Positions 40,801-55,186 of a stretch of 64,000 nucleotides of DNA are shown here, one piece after another. The notes under the pieces were generated by a model. That model made no database searches and was not told the DNA's origin. It saw nothing but the letters and a program-made list of their open reading frames with translations. The position numbers and the translations under genes are program-made. The DNA comes from Paraescarpia echinospica (taxonomy: Eukaryota > Annelida > Polychaeta > Sabellida > Siboglinidae). Every line of letters starts with the position of its first letter. Position 1 is the first letter of the stretch. The DNA is taken from the NCBI GenBank assembly GCA_020002185.1, contig CM034538.1:66053389-66117388 (forward strand). The letters run 5' to 3'.

Positions 40801-43800
40801 TTTAATCTGGGTGGACAGTAAGAAGATAAAGATGACCAGGATATGGCAGTCACTGTTGGATGTGTGACATTGTTAAACAAGGATGAACGAGTACCAATAA
40901 CAGCTTTTTCTAACGGTGGATATTACAAGTCAAAAAACAAGAATTGTGAAATGGGTCAACAACAGTAATGTTACCATGGTATCCAAGATTTATGTCTCTG
41001 TGACTTATAAATAATGGCAGTAAACAATGGGAGAGGGAATAGAATTTTTCAGGATGTATATGTTTGTTTGTATTCGTTAATCATGTCATGGCAGTTAGAA
41101 TGTTGTATGAAGCACTTGGCATGTGAAACAGCACAACATGGGCTACTATAGACTGAAACACACACAACCAGACTAAAACAATAAATAACATTACCCAGGC
41201 CATTAGACTACCTTATAAACAATAACCTTACTCGGGGCTACCATACAACCTTATATAAACAACAACCTTGCTCAAGGCTACCAGACAACCTTATATAAAC
41301 AACAACCTTGCTCAGAGCCACCAGACAACCTTATATAAACAACAACCTTGCTCAGGGTCACCAGACAACCTTATATAAAGTACACCTTTGCTCAGGGTCA
41401 CCAGACAACCTTAGATAAACAACAACCTTACTCAGGGCCACCAGACCTTATATAAACAATAACCTTGCTCAGAGCCACCAGACCACCTTATATAAACAAC
41501 AACCTTGCTCAGGGTTACCACACAACCTTATATAAACAACAACCTTGCTTAGGCCTACCAGACAACTTATATATACATATATATAAACTTACTCAGGGCC
41601 ACCAGACAAACTTATATAAACAACAATCTTACTCAGGGTCACCAGACATCCTTATGTAAACAATAACCTTGCTCAGGATCACTAGACTACTTTATGTAAA
41701 CCATAACCTTACTCGGGGTCACTAAACTACCTTATATAAACAACCTTGCTCATGGCTACCAGACAACCTTATATATAAACAACAACCTTGCGCAGGGTCA
41801 CCAGACAAACTTATATAAACAACAATCTTACTCAGGGTCACCAGACTACATTATATAAACAACAACCTTACTCAGGATCACTAGACTATATAAACAACAA
41901 CATTGCATAGGGCCACCAGACTAAAGCTGTATCTTAGATAAACAAAAACCTTGCTCAGGGCCACTAGACAACCTTATATAAACAACCCTGATCAGGGCTA
42001 CCAGACAACTTATGTAAACAACAACAACTTTGTTCAGGGCTACCAGACAACTTATGTAAACAACAACTTTGCTCAGGGTCACCAAAATATCTGTGTACAC
42101 AGCAACTTTGCTCTGAGTCACTAGCAGACCATCTAATACTTAAAGCAATGTGAGTCTGTCTGTTGTTACCCAAGCATGGCCGTGTCTTCAGGCCAATCCA
42201 GACAAAACTTTGTGCTGTGACCCCAAATGTAATATAGCAACTTTGATCAATAGCACCATTTATTCTGTGTAAAGAGACAAGTCTTCCTTGGCTCCAGATA
42301 CACTGTACTGAGAAAAAACTGTTAGACAAACCAATGAAAACGTTCATTTAAAAGTGACTGTAAGAACATGGCGCAAAGTGTGAAGGTGTGCTCATATTGT
42401 AGACACCTGGTGCATTAGTCATAGCATTGTAAGATCACAACACTTGATATTTTGTTCAACAGATTCTTGTAGTAACATTAAGCAACTGAGGAACAATTAA
42501 ACACACAATTCCACAGTTATCCTGATGCCACCTACTGAGTGGATCATGTATTAATGCACACTGACACTACTGTAGACACCACAACTGGGTAGGTAGCATG
42601 GTGGAAAATGTCCCAGAAACCATGTCATGTTAACTGAATTATGTTGGTATTGGCCGGGATTTTAGAAACCATCTTGGATCACTGAACATTGCAAGTGGGT
42701 GAATGGTGGCTTGAACCAGGACGAAACACTTTATCTTTAAGTTTCTTTGGATTCTGTGACCTCAGCTCACCAATTATTTGCTGCCGATATATTGTCTCAT
42801 TCACTGCCAATATTGAATATTCACATATATTAGTAATTAACAATATGTATGAACAATGAGATTGCAAGTATGTGCAGATAATTTTACAGATAAGTGGCTG
42901 AAATTAATTAACATGCTGAAAATTAGCAACACTGCTGTATAATTTACAAATAAGGCCACACCTATCAGATAATAAAAATAATGTTACGCCATATGGCATA
43001 TAAATAATTTAACACAGTGATATACTGTACATATAATAAAAGTCCATTCAAAATGGAGTGTGAAAAACAATGCTGTTCTGGAGTTTATGTAAAAAAAGAA
43101 GAAGAGAATCTGCGTATCCGCCCCTTATGTCAAACTGGTGTGAAGTTGATGAATGCATTGCTTCACCGCACACCAGGATCAAACTGAACACCTCTGTGTC
43201 ACTGACTGAATTATGCATGGGTGGAGGGTGTACATAACGTAATTTAATCAGTATGTGTTTTGTGAAGAAAAGTTAATAATATGAAATCCAAATAACCTAT
43301 TTCCATTGTTTTCTTAATTTAGGAAGTAACGCATTTAATTATTAATCTGTGCACATGCAAACATGCATCAGATGCATGCACGCGTTTGTGTGGTGTGTGT
43401 ATGTGCGTGCATGCGTGTATGTGTGATGTTGAAAGATTCCTACGTATACTATAGTAATACTACTGAACTTACACCCAGAGCAAACTTTACCCAACTGGAC
43501 CTCCTTACCCAAACTTCAACTGCACTTGATGAAATCATACAAAAACAAGTCAGACGCTTATATAATGTCTTCCATCTTTCAGCCTTTTTATCATTATCAA
43601 CATTTTAGTTCCACTGAATAATCAGCTTCCAGTGACAAGGGAGAATTGTGCTGAACAAACGTGGCATTCTGTCTGAGACAATGCCCAGGTGCACAGGAAC
43701 ACTAACAGTGAATTGTCAACTATACAGGCCACAGAAAGTCTGAAGGTGATGAGTTGTGTCTACATAGAAACCGGTTATTCCGTGACACTTTGCCCAAGTA

Positions 43801-46800
43801 GCCCACCAGGGGGGATGTACAGTAACCAGCTTACCGAGTTCACGGACATGGTTCACACTGCGATCCTGACGCTGACAAAGAATGCATGACACAAATGGTA
43901 CATGACTATATATAAACATGACAATAAAGGGCGCAGTGACTCACCAAGTCTGGGGGTGTAATTAACCCCGCTCGTAACTCAACGACCTAGCTTCCACCCT
44001 CTTCATTCATTTCTATGTCTTCTATACAAAATAATCACTGACATTTTATTACCATGTACCATGTACTATATGCCATGTTACTGTCCCATCGACTATACCC
44101 ACATCGCATCAACCCCATTGTCCCAGGGTATAACCCTTTCTGTCCTTGGGGTGACCATGCTAACTCAACCGGCACCAATTATAGCAGGACCACAGTAGCA
44201 GTTTCTCGCCTGCTTATGAGGCTTCAACTTGAAGCAAATCATTAATATTGTGGTACCAGGTATTGTACGCCTGATCAGATAAGAACTCTACTAACAATGC
44301 GGGTGACTGATATAGTAATTCCTCACACGATCCATTCAAAACTACTACAGTTGATTGCCATCTATGTCGCAATCAATTTTTGCAGGTAGAAACAAATAAC
44401 AAAACACAACCAAACTAGAATATGCTACTGCAGAAATCTATTTATTCAAATACAGAAGGCATTAACTGATTAACAGTTCCCTTCAGCAGGGGTAGAACTA
44501 CCCACTAGTCCGCTAGTCCGTACACTAGTAAAGATTACGGTGGACTAGTAAATCCGCCTACCAACTAGTCCGGCTGTCTAGTAAAAATCAGCATGTTGCA
44601 TGATGCCACCATCCGTACCATTGACAAACTAATTCTTTACGTAATGAGGCGACAGTGAAACAGTGCTTTTGATTGGCTGTTGTGTGACATCGAATTCTGA
44701 AATGACAGTTTTGTTTGGTTTAGCGTATCTGGTAGAGGGGTAGGGCTAATGAGTGCAATTGGTGGTCATTTTCAAATGCACGGTTTTCGAATACGGTTTA
44801 TATCTACATTGCTTTATTAGTCTACGTTTATGCACGATGTATCATTACTTGACTGGGGTTGCAAAACCAGCAGAAAAACGCAAGCTGGAAAAACACTGCA
44901 ACTGCCCACCGAGCCATTCAAGTGCTGAAAACGGCCACCATGGACCGTCTGACGCATTTGTTGCAATTTAAATTTGTGTTGTTTTGATATTTTCAGGACT
45001 AGTAAACCTTTTGGCGGACTAGTAAACTTTTGTCTTTACTAGTCCTGCTGTCCAGTAAAATAAATGCTGAAGTTCTACCCCTGCTTCAGTGTTACTGCCA
45101 CGACTACAACATTTTGGATGTTACTCACGAACATTTAAACCTACGAATATGTAACATTTTGGAGCTTCTGCATAGCACTGACACTGAGTATATTTCTGAA
45201 TTTAAATGTGTTCTGAACAAAGAATAATGCAGCATGTTTTTACATTTGCAATCCAAGGCCAACCAGTGAGCTTATTGCAGGAGTGATCATTCTTCAACAA
45301 AGGTGACAAACAATTGACATATATATACAACAGTTGCAACCCCCTGCGTCACTGCATGTCCTGGCATTGCAACTTCTCAACATGTCAACACATTGAAAGA
45401 TACGCCCCTTCTGTCAGCTTTTCTTTCACCGATAACCAAGTTCTTCTCTTGTTGCTCTGTTTCTCCAGCCATTAAGAAAGCATAACAATTTCCCTCAAAG
45501 ATCTGTATTTCTCTCATTCTCTCGGTTCCTGTCCAAAATGACTCTCAGAAATAAATAAAGTGAAACTTACTCTTAAAGAAGATTCCTAAGCCTGTCATAT
45601 AATGTACAATTTATGAACCAGGAATAAAGTTACCAACAATCACGATCATATTTCTACAATATAATCACACATCACAAGCTAAAAAAGTAAGTTCTTATAT
45701 AGGCATGCTCCCAGTCGTAGGACTGCTCAAAGCGACTGGCAGACCTGTTCACTGGAATGGTGAACCCTATCTCATTAACACAAGCACCATTAAGACAAGC
45801 ATCTCCCCAAAAAGACCTGTGCTTCTTTCATTGTCTTGATTTCTGTCCCAAATAACTCTAAGAAAAAAAAAATGAAACTTACTCTTAGAAGATTCCTGAG
45901 CCTGTCTTACGATAAAAAATTTATTAAACATCATCTTGCTCTGTGGAGTATTCAGCCATGCTGCAGTTATTACAGACTGCATTCACACGTATCCACCTCT
46001 CTCTACATGTCAAGTACTCATCTTTACAGCTGACTCAACTGAAACAAAGTGGAATGAAACAAAATTGCCCAAACTTCAAAACATGAGCAAGTAGATCAAA
46101 CAACTGTATCCTCTTGACCAAGACTAGTGTTCCAACCACTACGCTGCCGCACCCAATACCTCTCTTACTCTCTTATTATGTCTGATCTGGACTAAAGCGA
46201 AATAGAGCTTACCTTTATGTGGCTCCTTCACAATGCTGATGATGTCTGGACGCCGCATCACCAATAGTTGCTGGAGAGACTCCTACAAAAGACACAGGGT
46301 GTATGGGAACCACAGATGTCACTTGGAGTAATGTATATTCTATTTCTAATTGCCGCGTGGAGAACACACCAAATGTTAAGGGGTGTTTGTAAAATGCATA
46401 TGTTGTTCATCTTTAGAAACTGAAAACACATTTTTTCCCCTGCAGCACACGGCTGTGGCACTGAGTGAGAAAACTGCAGATGCCGAGTCCATGTATCCCA
46501 GTTTGCTTTTGGGTGTAACAGCAATCAAATGGACATAGACAATCATATGGGTTGCTGTAAACAGTTACAGAATCATAGGGGTCTATTTGTTGGTCTTATG
46601 GATTGCTATGTACATTTTCAGAATCAATCGGATCTATCTGTGGATCTTATGGGTTGCTGGGAACAGTTACAGACGTCCCTCTCTCAAAGCTGGCTGTCGT
46701 GTATTTGCCCCACATGTCAGACCAGGGGCTGCTACATATAAAAAAAATACTGCATCACCACAATAAACACACCATACAGTGACAGTTACTATAGCAACGT

Positions 46801-49800
46801 CACCAATCACAGAACACTTCACACCTTCATTGTTGGACAGTGTCGCTCTCAAGGTGTGCAAGAGAGCATGAGATGAAGATCCATTACACCTGCTTACTAA
46901 CAACAGGGGCAGAAGTTAAAGTTGACAGCTTATACATAAATATAACATATAATGGACGCGAGTACCCCTCTAGTTGGTCTACATTTTGTGTATAGCACAA
47001 AGGGAATGGTATATAAAGTTCATATTGGGTACAGACATTTCCCCACCCTATGATCTACTTGTCGATTATTACTTAAATTATAAAAGGGAGAAAAATCAAC
47101 ATATTTTATGTTAGTGGGGGAAACATCAGTCCATTTTATGTTAATGAGGGAAACATCCAGGGGGAATTCTACAGCCACCTAAGTTGGTTTATTCCTGTAT
47201 GCAAGGTTACCCTGGTCAATTGTCTAGTGTACATAATAAAGGGGTGAGACACTAAGGATCTGACTTTGATCAGTGCCGTTCCACGAAACGTACCATGACA
47301 GTTTTTTAGAAGTAAAATTAATAAATAAATTAATTAATTAAAATGTCCATATCATTAAAAAACAATTACTAAAATTTCAATAGAAGATTTACTAAAACTA
47401 ATAAATATGTAAATCAATAATTGTCAAATTTAGTCAAAGTGAATAAAACCAATAGACCAAGAAGGAGCTTTAGAGCAGGGGATACAGAGGTAGACCAACT
47501 GGGACTGAGATAACAGCTGGTCCATTTTGTGGACACCCGTCCAACTCTGTCATCTTTCCTTTTTGTCTACCTTGACTAGCCGACAACTGCACAATTTCCA
47601 ACATTGTAGCATCCATTAATATCTCATTATTCAGTCCAATTAGTGTGCATTAGCCGAGATGCAGATCTAACGAAGTCACTGCAGCCGTTGTTAGACATTC
47701 TTTGCGATATTGTGTCAACATGGTGAGCTACAGCAAACATCAGCTAGGGTCATATGTTGCGAAAGTCATATTAATAACATAAAACTGCTTTTTTGCATGC
47801 CTAACAACCTGCATTAAGTGTAGGCCTATTGTGCTAAGTCGGTGCAAAATTGATCGGTGTTTTGAAGTAGCAGCAGAATTTGTAGAAGTATAATGTCTCA
47901 GTGACTCCAAATTGCACAACTCGCTGCTATGAGTCAGACCTCTGTTTGTTCTCATGTTTCTCCTTCCTACACTTAATACATGGCATTAGCAGGCTGGTCT
48001 TTGTGGGTATAAATCACATAGTGGTTATGCACTTTGTGGTTACCAGGGTCCCACTTATCTAGACAACCCTCCCAAGGCTCGGGCAATCACCCTCTACATT
48101 GACACTGAGGCTGGTTACTTCCAGGGTGCATGCCAGTTCTTTCAATTTCCAAACGGGGACATGAATTTGTGGTACACACAGTCCAGATTTTTACCACCAG
48201 GTTTTACACTATAGATTTTTTCCATGTGAAAATTAGAATAGCTTTTTTAAATTATTGTTTGCATTTGATCCCACTTTAAAGCTGCTTACTGTTCAGCTGG
48301 TCAGACATCCCGTTCACTCATGTCCATATAGTGTGTGAAAAGTAAATCCATAGATGGTTTATTGCAAAAACTAATTGCCAGATTGACATGTTTTCTTAAT
48401 TTCAAGAACTGAATTTGCTGGTCATGTGGTGTTTGCAATAACTAGTAAAATCAACAATATAATTAAAAAAACACACCTCTATAACCATCTAGTGCATTCA
48501 CATGGATATTTAAATTTCAAGAGTCACTTAAAATAAAGCCTGGTCCAACATTAAATGTGATAGTTTGTCAAACGATCTCCTACAAACTACATAAAATATT
48601 ATGCAAACGAGCAAGTATGTTATGGGCATTGGCTGATACTATACGTTGGTTTGAATTTTCACAAAATAAATTTAAATGAGATGAGCAAAGATAAACTTAG
48701 GAGGACGGGTGTATATGGCTTTTGGCCTCTTCTCCCGTATTCTTGCTGCTGTTCCCCTTTGCGAGCCTGCCATGTTTACCGCGCCATCGAATGTTTGTCC
48801 CCTGCATTGGCCCAGTGGTATATTCCAGTCATTCTCGATTTTTTTGATAATCGTTTCAGCTAAGGCTTCACCTGTTGTAGACGGACAGGCCACAAACTCT
48901 ACAAACTCTTCCCTGATCTCATCACTTGCATTGCAGAAACGCAGTACTAATGTCATTTCCTCATGATTGAATGATTCGCTCTATCGACAGCTTCGTCAGC
49001 TGATATAGAGTAAAATCATGTCTGACGACTTCCTCCAGGATACCATCACGAATGAAGTCACCTTTCGCTTGCGTTGCATTTTGCTCCCCCACTGATCTTC
49101 ATAGTTCAGTTCATAAGTGAGCGCCACTTATGTAGACATTTCAATGGACACGGGTAGGCCTATGCAATGTTATTTGCGCATTGATTTGTACCAAGTTTTT
49201 CAGAATAATAAATAGTGACGTCTTACAGCTACACTATTTATTATTCCATGAGTGAAATCCTTGGTAACACCACATACGACTTTTTAATAATTTTTTCATG
49301 TTCTCGCAAGGGGTGTCCGGGACCCCCCTTCAGAGAGTGGGGGTCCAAGGACACCTGGGACACCCCTGGATCCACCACTATTTTCTATATATAATAAAAA
49401 CAATCAGATGTTATGCTAGTCAAAATCTCATGGTAGGCCCTGGAAGGCTTCATTACTTGACATCCATAAGTTTACACACCTTCTTAAGTGACCTATTTTT
49501 AAACCTCACCTTCATAACACAGTATGTAATTATTGTATACAGTAAATAGGCTCTGCACTAGAACATTCATAAGACATCATGACTGTAGTTGGGGGTTACC
49601 TTTAAGACATCAAGACTGTAGTTGGGAGTTACCTTTAAGACGTCATGACTGTAGTTGGGGTTACCTTTAAGACATCATGACTGAAGTTGGGAGCTACCTT
49701 TAAGACGTCATGATTCTGTGATCAGCATTGATCACAGCACAAAATATCATGTCATATCTGCCAAGTCCATGCAACATGGATTCCGAGTTACACTGCTGAC

Positions 49801-52800
49801 AAAGATGATGGCGGAAAGATGGTGTCACGGAGCTGCCCAACAATGCAGCATCTCCGCTGAAAGCTGCCGACAAAGCTTTTTTCCCCAATGTGCATACTGC
49901 ATTGAAGCTGTTGTGAACCAGCTGTGAATGTGAACGCAGCATCAGTGCCCTAGGGAGACTGAAAACGTTCTTGCGGAGCACGATGCTTGAGGACCGCATG
50001 AAGGGCTTGGCCTTGCTTCACATACACTACGAAAGTATAATAGACGAAGACGCCATAATTGACCAGTTTGCTCAAAAGCAACCACGGCAGATTAATGCAG
50101 ATTGATAAGCCGCCAAGTGATTGATCATTTCTATCAGGTCACAGTGTAGTGTTACTGTACAACTTACGTACATGCCTAGTAGCAAAGTGAAGCTAGATAC
50201 AATAGCAGTTGGATCTGCAGTGGAAAAATCATGCTACACTGTACTCAAAATAATAATGTCTATTCCAAAATCTTGACTGAGCAAACGTTTCAATGAACCA
50301 CTGTTTTATTAATATCCAATATAGGGAAATTACGATCATGTTAAAATAAATTATCATAATTTTACCCATTTAGAATTTTTTTAAATAGCTGTTGACAATT
50401 TTCAAAAGACAGCACATGGGTGAGGCATCTACAAGATATTTGAACCACATTTGTTTTTAATAAACAGATTCACAGTCAATATAAAATTATATTGAAAACT
50501 GTATTTAATTAAAAAACACATTTGAGTGTTCAATGTGTTAGAATGTAATTACAGTTAACGCTACTATGTTATACGACGCTGGGAGTTGTAGGAATGTTTA
50601 GTTACACTTACAAGTGGGTGGATGACTCTCACGTCAGCGGCATATTTATAATGCCTTAGTGAGAGTCTCCCGACAGAAATGTCTTCTTTTTGACATTGTC
50701 GTTACGTGCTTTGTATTTGCTTATTTACTAGCTGTCGAATAAAGATGTTCCAGTACCAGGTATATAATATTACACGATTTTTATGATATAATAATTAGAC
50801 TGTTTGCCTTTATAAATGTACACCTGTATATAAGTTATCAACATTTATAAGTTGTCAACATTTATTACTAATTCTAGTTCTTCTTAATTATTCATATTTC
50901 AATGGTGACGTTTAGTTCTTTTTACATTGGCAGTTCTTTTTTACGCTGACATCTACACCATAGATTTTAAGACAGACAGACTACGTTTTCTACGAAGGAT
51001 CTGCATTAAAAACCAACCACAATATTTTAAGTACCTACTTTCTGCGTCTTACCTCTATAGATATAAGACCAGCATTTACTGTTTGGAATTCTGCCAGGCT
51101 TTTTGAGTGGTGTTCTTCATGAATATTGACAACCACGCTTGTACTTGAGGTTAAAGGCTCAGTCATAACAAAAAAACACCAGTGAATTCAACTTGGTGAA
51201 AGAACACCTTAATGTCTGGAGGGAGACATCAACTAAGCACACCTAGACAGCCAGTGCAACAGCTCTTTACTGGCAAAGTGCAGCGCCTCACGTGTCAACA
51301 CAAAAGCTTCTCTCTTGCTTGTTATGCAAACACTTAGACAATATCCCAAGGCTAAATTGTGTACGCTGAAGGGGAAATGGTAATATTTTCCTCAGATGTG
51401 CTATCATTAAGAGCTCAACAAATGACCTGAATGAATGAAAAAAAGACATAGATTCATTGGGAAAAGTGGTTATATAATTGAACGCTGAATGAAAGCAATT
51501 TCAGAGTTTGTAAGTCACAGCAAAAGATAAATATGGTGCACCTTTTATTCTGTGTTTATCTGATTTATACGCTGAGAACACTGCAGAGATTGTACATAAA
51601 AACAGACGGCAGATGGATTAGGATTATAATTCACTGGCTTACCAAGTAAGAATCAAAAATTTATACACAAATGCATAACCCGCCATTCTGAGACATCAGT
51701 TAATCCTGTTTTTTAAACATACTCATACTGCTAGCATCTGATAAGCTGAAGGAACCGTGCCACAATGTACATTATGTCATATAATTTTGGAAACTTGACA
51801 CAAAGATAATGTTGCAATATGGTCCCACTCCAAATGGCTGCCCTTTGGACATGCTTTTGTTTTCACTGACGTGATTCATATCTAGTAGAATCTGCAATTG
51901 ACACTGCCAGGCATACAGTGCATACGGCCATGGAAATAGTAATACATTTATGTAGAACACTTCCACACCTGGTTTTGATCAGCATGGAATATATGCATAC
52001 ATATTATACTTTGTGCCTGGCACTGATCTGTAAACTGGGCGGGTCTGGGCGATTTCTCCTGCTAACTGCGACAACGTCAAAGAGCACTTGAAGGCACTTG
52101 CAGACGTTGCACTTAGCCCCGCCTTTCTCTGTTACAGCTGCCGTTTACTATTCCAATGTTTTATGTACGATTTGAATGTCTCATGGAAAGTAATAAATAA
52201 ATACTTTGAGCAGGCTTATAAAATGTACCTTGGCTTTCAACGTACTTATTTTTTATTATAACCATTATTAAGTAAGGAACAGATGATACAATTTTAAGAC
52301 ATTTCCTTTCTAAAATGACAGAACTATACAAGCAGGAGGGGAGGGATTTTCTAGCACAAAATTATCAGTATAATATAATTTTGAAACTTTGAAAGGATCT
52401 TTGAAAGTTGAAATAAAGGATTAAAACACCTAGCACTACCAGGGTCCTATCCCGTGATGTCTAAAATGCAATCTTGTGTCTTTGGCTTGCTGCGGTCACA
52501 AATCAATTCTACATGAACACTTCTGAGGACACTTCTGTTCCAGTGATTTGTCAATATTTGAAATAAAATTGAAATATATACTAGCCACAAAAAGAACCTG
52601 TGCATGATACAAATATCATTATATTGTTAAAAACATTGGTTTAAACTGTCCACACAAGTGTTGTGTAAGTGTAACATGTATTGGTTTAAACTGTCCACAC
52701 AAGTGTTGTGTAAGTGTAACATGTATTGGTTTAAACTGTCCACACAAGTGTTGTGTAAGTGTAACATGTATTGGTTTAAACTGTCCACACAAGTGTTGTG

Positions 52801-55149
52801 TAAGTGTAACATGTATTGGTTTAAACTGTCCACACAAGTGTTGTGTAAGTGTAACATGTATTGGTTTAAACTGTCCACACAAGTGTTGTGTAAGTGTAAC
52901 ATGTATTGGTTTAAACTGTCCACACAAGTGTTGTGTAAGTGTAACATGTATTGGTTTAAACTGTCCACACAAGTGTTGTGTAAGTGTAACATGTATTGGT
53001 TTAAACTGTCCACACAAGTGTTGTGTAAGTGTAACATGTATTGGTTTAAACTGTCCACACAAGTGTTGTGTAAGTGTAACATGTATTGGTTTAAACTGTC
53101 CACACAAGTGTTGTGTAAGTGTAACATGTATTGGTTTAAACTGTCCACACAAGTGTTGTGTAAGTGTAACATGTATTGGTTTAAACTGTCCACACAAGTG
53201 TTGTGTAAGTGTAACATGTATTGGTTTAAACTGTCCACACAAGTGTTGTGTAAGTGTAACATGTATTGGTTTAAACTGTCCACACAAGTGTTGTGTAAGT
53301 GTAACATGTATTGGTTTAAACTGTCCACACAAGTGTTGTGTAAGTGAAACATGTATTGGTTTAAACTGTCCACACAAGTGTTGTGTAAGTGTAACATGTA
53401 TTGGTTTAAACTGTCCACACAAGTGTTGTGTAAGTGTAACATGTATTGGTTTAAACTGTCCACACAAGTGTTGTGTAAGTGTAACATGTATTGGTTTAAA
53501 CTGTCCACACAAGTGTTGTGTAAGTGTAACATGTTTGTCATTATTTTCATTTGACAATAACATGATGGCTTTAATGTTTATGCCTAGTCTTTAGGGTCAA
53601 AGTTTCAGTGGCAGACTTGAACGTCACAAGATTAATAACGAGTATGTCCTCCTTCTGCGTTGATCACTGCAGTGCATCGGCGCCTCGTTGATGAAATAAG
53701 GTGGGGATGGAACCTTTGTGGAATGTCACACTTGTGCATTGTGTGCTTTTCCAGTTGGGTGTACCAGCAGCTCTCCAAACGTCTGCCTTATGTAGCCATG
53801 CCTGTTACGTGAGACCCTACAGGAGCATTTTCTTTGTTTTCAAGTGTTGCCTGACCTTGCATTATGTTATGGTATAGTTTTTGCTGCAACAAATCTACAT
53901 AAAAATGAAGTACCTCAAAGTAAGTTTTGATATGTGTGAGAAGGAATGTCCAGTTCTGTAGCCGGGCATTGCTGTCCTTGACCAATCGGTTCACACAACC
54001 ACTTAGTTCCGCCTCTCGTTGGTCACTGCAACACAAGCACCAATTGGTCAGTATAATCCTGGACACACCTTCATGCTATCCCTCCACGTACCACGGTACA
54101 GATGGTTGGTCTGATGTACAGCTAGAGAGACTGATGTCAAGTGACTTGGCAGAGTGTGGGTCTAAAGAAAGAAAGGGGGTTAGGGTTAGGTACAGAAATT
54201 CGCAGACGATACAAAAATGTTCAGAACAGTTAAATCGGATGCAGATAAACATATTTTACAAGATGATCTAGCCAAATTGGTCAAAATAGTCTGAAAAATG
54301 GCAAATGTTATTAATTTTTGGGAAGTGTAAATACATGCACGTAGAACATGGAAAGGTGGATAAAGAGTACATCAGGTAGGATACTATAATGTTCAAAAAT
54401 TAAATTGACAGCTATCTGATGAGGGCGTAGGACGTAGATGGAAAATTGTTGGACTGTCGATAAGCCCAAGTCTTCCTTGTCTGCCTGCCATCTGGAGCTT
54501 GTGGCTTTGGACGGCAATCTTATTAAATCTTGTTAAAAGCTGAAGGTATTTGGAGAAGTTTACTTTCAGTGCCCTCCCCCTGAAGGGGAGAGCACTGAAA
54601 GTATGTGACTCAATACAATGTCAGTACATGAGTAATATCCTTGAGACCAATTCCCCATTTTATGGGCACTGAAATACACCCACCCGCGGTGCAACAAACC
54701 TAATGAATGATCACCATAAGGGTTTTGATCTTTTTAAACTCTTTGCCAAAGTGGATTCTCTGGAGGAGAGTGGCTCAACACTCGACTCTCTGACACAGGT
54801 AGGAGAAACACCTTCACCAAAAGCATATAAAATAGGTAAGTAAATAACTCCGAGTAACTGAATCACATCGTCAGTTGGTAGATGAGAGGCCAATTGACCA
54901 AGAAGGCAATTGAAGGAAGTGAGTGGACCTCGGCACCTGGGGGGAGTTGCACTTTAAATTAACATGTACAGAGCATTTAGGGTATCAAATCATACTTGTT
55001 GGGTAATTAAGGGTTGTTGACATCCCCAAAAGGCTAAAATGCAGTAAATTACAATAACATGTGGAAACAGCTAGGTAGGTGTACATAACTGCACACAAAA
55101 TAAAGGCTAATTTGCTTTTATGTGGAACGATGCAAATATATATACACAC

Positions 55150-55186
<37 letters not shown>

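Noticed and set aside
37561..42122. Regular direct repeats that could suggest a CRISPR array
   Set aside because: The repeats are head-to-tail minisatellites with no unique spacers, in a eukaryotic intron, with no cas genes.
43363..44245. Three short plus-strand frames in a less AT-rich part of intron 4
   Set aside because: No recognisable domain, splice sites or continuity between frames; could be chance or an unknown repeat.
52619..53563. Open frames of 229-314 codons on both strands with 15-residue repeats
   Set aside because: Product of a stop-free 45-bp tandem unit; frames on both strands are equally open and no start context, domain or neighbour supports coding.
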